Shown here: in pieces, positions 5,676 through 8,859 of the stretch
Position numbering within the stretch: the stretch's first letter is position 1
Layout: each line of letters opens with the position of its first letter
Assembly: GCA_012798365.1 (NCBI GenBank)
Contig: JAAZNH010000044.1
Span: 1 to 8,859, forward strand
DNA length: 8,859 nucleotides
Source: Methanomicrobiales archaeon
GTDB lineage: Archaea > Halobacteriota > Methanomicrobia > Methanomicrobiales > Methanospirillaceae
Direction: 5' to 3'
Made by a program: the position numbers and the translations under genes
The notes under the pieces: generated by a model
Told to the model about the DNA's origin: nothing
Database searches by the model: none
The model's input: the letters and a program-made list of their open reading frames with translations, nothing else

Positions 5676-6488
5676 ATGAAGCAGATCGCCCTGTACGGGA
5701 AAGGCGGGATCGGCAAATCCACCACTTCGGCCAACCTCTCTGCAGCCCTCTCGGAGCGGGGGCTTAATATCCTCCAGATTGGCTGTGATCCCAAGCGGGA
5801 CAGCACCCGTATGCTCATGCATGGCAGGTTCATCCCCACGGTCATGGACCTCGTGCGGGAGCGGGGCGATGCTGCAGTCACCCTTGCGGATGTCGAGTTC
5901 AAAGGCTACAACGGCGTCCGGTGCGTGGAAGCCGGGGGGCCTGAACCCGGTGTCGGGTGTGCCGGCCGGGGGATCATCGCAACCTTCCAGATCCTCGAGA
6001 AGTTCGGGGCCTTAAGCGGCGATGTCATCGTCTATGATGTCCTTGGTGATGTGGTCTGCGGCGGGTTTGCAATGCCGATGCGGGAAGGGTATGCCCAGGA
6101 GATTTACCTTGTCACTTCCGGGGAGCTCATGTCCCTGTATGCCGCAAACAACATCTGCAAGGCAATAAAACGGCTGGCCTCACGGTCCACCGGAAAATGC
6201 CGGCTTGCCGGGGTCATCTGCAATGCCAAAGGGCAGCCACGGGAAGAAGAGCTGGTTGCGGAGTTTGCAAGAGCCGTCAACAGCAGTCTTGTTGAGTTCA
6301 TCCCCCGGGACCGGGTTGTCCAGCTTGCCGAACTGAACAAGAAGACGGTCATTGAATATGATCCACAGTCGGCCCAGGCCGGGCACTACCGGTCGCTTGC
6401 AGCCCGGGTCATGGAGAATACGAACCTGACCATTCCCACCCCTCTTGAGATTGATGCCCTTGAACACCTCGCCTACTCCTACATCTAG
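5676..6488 (+). CDS. NifH-like Fe protein (nitrogenase/CfbC/BchL superfamily)
   Basis: A 270-residue ATP-dependent reductase, expected to work as a homodimer that holds one [4Fe-4S] cluster and passes electrons to a component-1 partner on ATP hydrolysis. Walker A is GKGGIGKST (8-16), switch I GCDPKRDST (36-44), the cluster cysteines are C95 (VGCAGRG) and C128 (DVVCGGFAMP), and switch II is DVLGDVV (121-127). R98 matches the arginine that is ADP-ribosylated in some nitrogenases. Position 41 is Arg where NifH usually has Ala. Length and motifs are normal, so it should be active. It resembles the uncharacterised or F430-type NifH homologs of methanogens more than the NifH of nitrogen fixers. It could be called cfbC by automatic annotation, but the downstream partners do not look like CfbD. 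The gene opens a three-gene operon and its 3' end overlaps the next start. Confidence 0.92.
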   Translation: MKQIALYGKGGIGKSTTSANLSAALSERGLNILQIGCDPKRDSTRMLMHGRFIPTVMDLVRERGDAAVTLADVEFKGYNGVRCVEAGGPEPGVGCAGRGIIATFQILEKFGALSGDVIVYDVLGDVVCGGFAMPMREGYAQEIYLVTSGELMSLYAANNICKAIKRLASRSTGKCRLAGVICNAKGQPREEELVAEFARAVNSSLVEFIPRDRVVQLAELNKKTVIEYDPQSAQAGHYRSLAARVMENTNLTIPTPLEIDALEHLAYSYI

Positions 6489-7494
6489 GTCCGGCGGCTG
6501 CACCCTCACGGGAGCACTCTCGGTCACAACCCATGTGCGGGATGCGGTCAGTATCATCCACGGGCCCAAAGGCTGCGCCCACCATAACTTCTCCCTGCTC
6601 CATGCCACCGGTCTTGACAATGACCGGGCCGTGATCCCCGGCATTGTCTCGTCTGCTCTTTTGGAAAGCGATGTTGTCTTTGGGGGCGAAGAGGCACTCC
6701 TCCGCACCATCCGTTCCGCATGCAGCGGGGGAGCCGGGGCCGTTTTTGTGCTTTCCACCTGCATTGTCGAGACTATCGGGGATGATGTCGAGGAGGTCTG
6801 CAGCCGCGACTGGCCGGTACCGGTTATTCCGGTACCTACTGCAGGATTCCTCGGCGGCACGTTCCACCATGGCGTGAATAATGCGCTTATTGCCATCAGT
6901 TCCCTTGCCGGCCCTGTCGAAAAGGACCTCACGGTGAATATCATCGGTGAAATGAACCTCGAGTATGAGGTGGAGGAGAATTATGCGGAAGTCCTGCGGC
7001 TCTTACATTCCCTGGGCCTCCCGACAAATATCCGGTTTGTCCATAACCTGAATACCTGGGATATTGCATCCCTGGGCGCTGCCCGTCTCAACATCCTCCG
7101 CGACCCGTCGCTTGTCCCCGTGGGGGAGCACCTCTCCCGCATTTTCAGCACCCCCTATGTGCCGTCATTTCCCTCCGGCCTTTCGGGGACCCTTGCCTTC
7201 CTGCAGGCTGTTGGCAATGCCTGCGGGGTCGATTCCCGGCGGGCCCTGGAGATTGAGCAGGCCCTCCAGGCCGAAGTTCTTGCTGATTTTGCTGATATCG
7301 GGGACCAGAGAGGCGTGTTTTCCGGTCCGGTACTGAATGGGGAATGTTCCCATGCAGCGCAGGAGGCAGCCGATGCACTGCATATCCGGGTCAGCACGGA
7401 CCCGGAGCTTCCCGCCCTGCCGGTGCATCCCTCCGTCGGGACAGCCGGTATCCGGCGCATGCTCCACCGGTGGAGGCGGTCGCTCCATGCCTGA
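6454..7494 (+). CDS. Nitrogenase component-1-like protein (NifD/NifK/NifE family), first subunit
   Basis: A 346-residue oxidoreductase subunit of the nitrogenase component-1 family. It keeps three cysteines at the P-cluster positions: C16 (GCTLTGAL), C41 (HGPKGCAHH) and C103 (LSTCIVETIGDD). Other family marks are FGGEEAL (76-82) and IPVPTAGFLGG (125-135). The stretch ARLNIL...HLSRIFSTPYV (210-236) corresponds to the region that carries the FeMo-cofactor cysteine in NifD, but no cysteine is there. The part after about residue 260 is short compared with NifD or NifK (about 490-520 aa in total), so the last Rossmann-like domain is reduced. The start must lie before C16; ATG at 6454 is best and overlaps the NifH-like gene by 35 bases, with TTG at 6445 or 6451 as alternatives and no clear ribosome-binding site. 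It should pair with the next gene's product and receive electrons from the NifH-like protein. The substrate is unknown. Confidence 0.85.
   Translation: MPLNTSPTPTSRSGGCTLTGALSVTTHVRDAVSIIHGPKGCAHHNFSLLHATGLDNDRAVIPGIVSSALLESDVVFGGEEALLRTIRSACSGGAGAVFVLSTCIVETIGDDVEEVCSRDWPVPVIPVPTAGFLGGTFHHGVNNALIAISSLAGPVEKDLTVNIIGEMNLEYEVEENYAEVLRLLHSLGLPTNIRFVHNLNTWDIASLGAARLNILRDPSLVPVGEHLSRIFSTPYVPSFPSGLSGTLAFLQAVGNACGVDSRRALEIEQALQAEVLADFADIGDQRGVFSGPVLNGECSHAAQEAADALHIRVSTDPELPALPVHPSVGTAGIRRMLHRWRRSLHA
7472..7476 (+). promoter_or_regulatory. Ribosome-binding site inside the preceding gene, sets the start at 7487
   Basis: GGAGG lies ten bases before the ATG at 7487, within the end of the first component-1-like gene. 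It decides for 7487 over the much longer open frame that reaches back to 7337 and would overlap the preceding gene by over 150 bases. Confidence 0.6.
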
Positions 7495-8638
7495 ATGCGA
7501 TAATCCGCTCTGGCCCTGTGCCATGACCGGGGCTGCCGCCTGTCTTGCAGGCATTTCCGGTATATCGGTAGTCATCCACGGATCCAGCGGGTGTTATTAC
7601 TACCCGGCAACGCTCCTCAAGGCCCCGCTTTTTGGTACGTTCATTTTGGAAAAGGAGGTGATCTTCGGGTCGGAGGACCGGCTCTGCGAGGTTATCGGGG
7701 ATCTCGCAAAGACCGGCAACCGTATCGCTGTGATAACCACCTGTGTGCCGGCAATCCTTGGCGAGGACGTAAAGGCAATGGTAGCCCGGTACGAGGTCCT
7801 GCTGGTTGACAGCCCGGGATTTGCCGGCGACGCAGAAGTGGGGTACGCAAAGGCGCTCTCCCTGCTGGAGCCGGCCGTTGACCCTGCCCGGCCCGGCATC
7901 AACATTGACGGGGCGTGCCTTCTTGACCCGTTCTCCCGCGGCAACGTGCAGGAGATGCGTCGTCTCCTTTCGCTTGCGGGTATCCCTGTTGGCGTTGTCC
8001 TCTGTGACACCAGCCGTGCATCGCTCTCCCGCCTGTCCCCGTTTACCCTGGGAACAAATACCGATTTCCGGAGCAACGCGGGGGAGTACGTTGGCGGTAC
8101 CCTGGGTTTTTCCCCGCTGAAGAAGACCTTTGGCCGGATCGGGGAGGTGATCCCGGAAGCAGATGGAGCTGCCGTCCTCTCCGAGATCGAGCGGCAGGAA
8201 GAGGCGCTCATCCATGCCTGTGACAAGTACCTCCGGCGGTTCAACCCGCCATCCGTTGTCATCTTTGCGGGATCGGCATATGCCGGTTTCGCGGCGGATA
8301 CCCTGAAACACTACCTCGATGCCGATATCCGCGGTATCGGTCTTCGCAATCCTGAAACGTCCGGTCTCCCCCCGCATTTTCCCCACGAATATGTTGCCAG
8401 CCTCTCCCGGGTAAAAGACCTCATTGAGACCCATGCCCCTGACCTTGTTTTCGGGTCATCGTTTGAACGGTCCGTTACGGGAAACCGCGGTTTTGTCGGG
8501 CTCATCCCGCCGCTCCGGGGCGAAGTGCGCCTTGCTCCCCGTCCCCTGGCCGGCATCAACGGGACCCTCTCGTTCATGGAGGATGTCCTCAATACCTGCA
8601 TGGACCAGAAGGTCCGGCAGCGGAACACCTACTCCTGA
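7487..8638 (+). CDS. Nitrogenase component-1-like protein (NifE/NifK family), second subunit
   Basis: A 383-residue second member of the component-1 family, clearly different from its neighbour. The P-cluster-type cysteines are C11 (PCAMTGAA), C36 (HGSSGCYYYP) and C86 (ITTCVPAILGED). VDSPGFAG (107-114) matches the V-x-x-PGF motif of NifE/NifK proteins, INIDGACLL (138-146) starts the second domain, and FGSSFERSV (322-330) followed by RPLAGINGTL (352-361) is the typical C-terminal domain, which here is complete. No cysteine stands in the region equivalent to the FeMo-cofactor ligand of NifD (about 180-210). The start at 7487 overlaps the preceding stop by eight bases and has its own ribosome-binding site. 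The most likely product is an alpha-beta type complex with the preceding protein, reduced by the NifH-like protein. The substrate cannot be read from the sequence. Confidence 0.85.
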   Translation: MPECDNPLWPCAMTGAAACLAGISGISVVIHGSSGCYYYPATLLKAPLFGTFILEKEVIFGSEDRLCEVIGDLAKTGNRIAVITTCVPAILGEDVKAMVARYEVLLVDSPGFAGDAEVGYAKALSLLEPAVDPARPGINIDGACLLDPFSRGNVQEMRRLLSLAGIPVGVVLCDTSRASLSRLSPFTLGTNTDFRSNAGEYVGGTLGFSPLKKTFGRIGEVIPEADGAAVLSEIERQEEALIHACDKYLRRFNPPSVVIFAGSAYAGFAADTLKHYLDADIRGIGLRNPETSGLPPHFPHEYVASLSRVKDLIETHAPDLVFGSSFERSVTGNRGFVGLIPPLRGEVRLAPRPLAGINGTLSFMEDVLNTCMDQKVRQRNTYS

Positions 8639-8680
8639 CACCGCGGGAAATTTCACTTTCACCCTGCACACGCTTACCCG

Positions 8681-8687
8681 TTATATA
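8681..8687 (+). promoter_or_regulatory. Archaeal TATA box of the last gene
   Basis: TTATATA is a strong archaeal TATA box. About 27 bases further lies the expected transcription start near 8711, leaving a leader of about 20 bases that contains a ribosome-binding site. The gene at 8730 is therefore probably transcribed apart from the nitrogenase-like operon. Confidence 0.65.
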
Positions 8688-8717
8688 CCCCCGGAGCTGA
8701 CGCCAGTATACGACAGA

Positions 8718-8724
8718 AGGTGGT
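8718..8724 (+). promoter_or_regulatory. Ribosome-binding site of the last gene
   Basis: AGGTGGT lies five bases before the ATG at 8730 and matches the archaeal anti-Shine-Dalgarno sequence GGTG. It supports that start. Confidence 0.55.
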
Positions 8725-8729
8725 CGTGT

Positions 8730-8859
8730 ATGATGGAAAAAGCAGGATATCTCCAGCGGAACCGGTGCCAGGCTCTTGACAGTGACGGGGTAAGCCACGA
8801 AGTGCTCGAACTCCATATCTGCGGTGCCCGGTACGCTGTCCGCAGGGCCGACCTGGTCC
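8730..8859 (+). CDS. Unrecognised protein, N-terminal 43 residues (3' end outside window)
   Basis: The frame opens with two adjacent ATG codons (8730 and 8733) and stays open to the window end. The visible N-terminus is soluble and charged, with no signal peptide or membrane segment, and with cysteines at 13 and 31. The stretch VLELHICGARYAVRRADL (25-42) looks like a pair of beta strands starting a small folded domain. I do not recognise the family. That it is a real gene is supported by a strong TATA box and a ribosome-binding site at correct distances. Confidence 0.6.
   Translation, partial: MMEKAGYLQRNRCQALDSDGVSHEVLELHICGARYAVRRADLV

Noticed and set aside
5029..5679. Overlapping + strand frame of 216 codons inside trkH and the following gap
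   Set aside because: It is out of frame with the conserved trkH pore motifs and gives a Pro/Arg/His-rich sequence without family features.
6814..6836. Repeated palindrome CCGGTACC (6814-6821 and 6829-6836)
   Set aside because: It lies inside the first component-1-like gene and encodes the repeated Pro-Val of the PVPVIPVP strand, so codon choice explains it.
7337..7486. Fifty-codon N-terminal extension of the second component-1-like protein
   Set aside because: It would overlap the preceding gene heavily, has no family similarity, and the ATG at 7487 has a good ribosome-binding site just before the first conserved cysteine.
7391..8434. Long open frame on the minus strand opposite the second component-1-like gene (347 codons)
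   Set aside because: Antisense to a clear component-1 gene, with no promoter, ribosome-binding site or recognisable motif; a composition artefact.
5676..8638. Simple assignment of the cluster as cfbC-cfbD of F430 synthesis
   Set aside because: The NifH-like protein alone would allow it, but there are two different component-1 genes and their N-terminal motifs do not match CfbD as I remember it. It is kept as an alternative that needs a tree.
1..8859. tRNA, rRNA, CRISPR array or insertion sequence
   Set aside because: No regularly spaced repeats, no transposase motifs or terminal inverted repeats, and no cloverleaf or rRNA-like stretch were seen on either strand.

Overview
The window looks like chromosomal DNA of a methanogenic archaeon, most likely of the order Methanomicrobiales (Methanoregula, Methanosphaerula or Methanolinea type). 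This placement is an inference. It rests on a moderately high GC content with many CCGG/CGGG-rich codons, archaeal TATA-box promoters, T-rich ends in place of bacterial terminators, and an anaerobe's oxygen-defence set next to nitrogenase-like genes. All genes lie on the + strand, and there is no gene-free stretch longer than about 300 bases.

Layout: (1) 1-253, the C-terminal part of a TspO/MBR membrane protein. (2) 314-2133, a two-gene unit joined by an ATGA overlap: an AAA_21-type SMC/ABC-like ATPase and a small TOPRIM/DUF4276-like protein, with the architecture of an anti-phage or nuclease-regulating pair. (3) 2233-3990, a tight oxygen-detoxification operon: rubredoxin (54 aa), F420H2 oxidase-type flavodiiron protein FprA, and two-iron desulfoferrodoxin/superoxide reductase. 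All metal ligands of FprA and desulfoferrodoxin are visible. (4) 4058-5515, a TrkH-type cation transporter whose first selectivity-filter glycine is alanine. No TrkA partner is in the window. (5) 5676-8638, a three-gene nitrogenase-like cluster: one NifH-like Fe protein followed by two different, compact component-1 (NifD/NifK/NifE-like) proteins in overlapping frames. (6) 8730 to the window end, the 5' end of an unrecognised gene with its own TATA box and ribosome-binding site.

How the genes work together: in block 3, reduced rubredoxin can feed electrons to the superoxide reductase while FprA reduces O2 to water with F420H2, which protects the oxygen-sensitive metalloenzymes of the cell. 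In block 5, the NifH-like protein should deliver ATP-gated electrons to a complex of the two component-1 proteins. Each of these keeps the three cysteines that bind the P-cluster or equivalent Fe-S cluster, but I see no cysteine where NifD binds FeMo-cofactor. They do not look like NifDK, nor like the CfbD of F430 synthesis as I remember it. The substrate of this nitrogenase-like reductase is therefore open, and it is the best candidate here for an undescribed system. The ATPase-TOPRIM pair is the second candidate.
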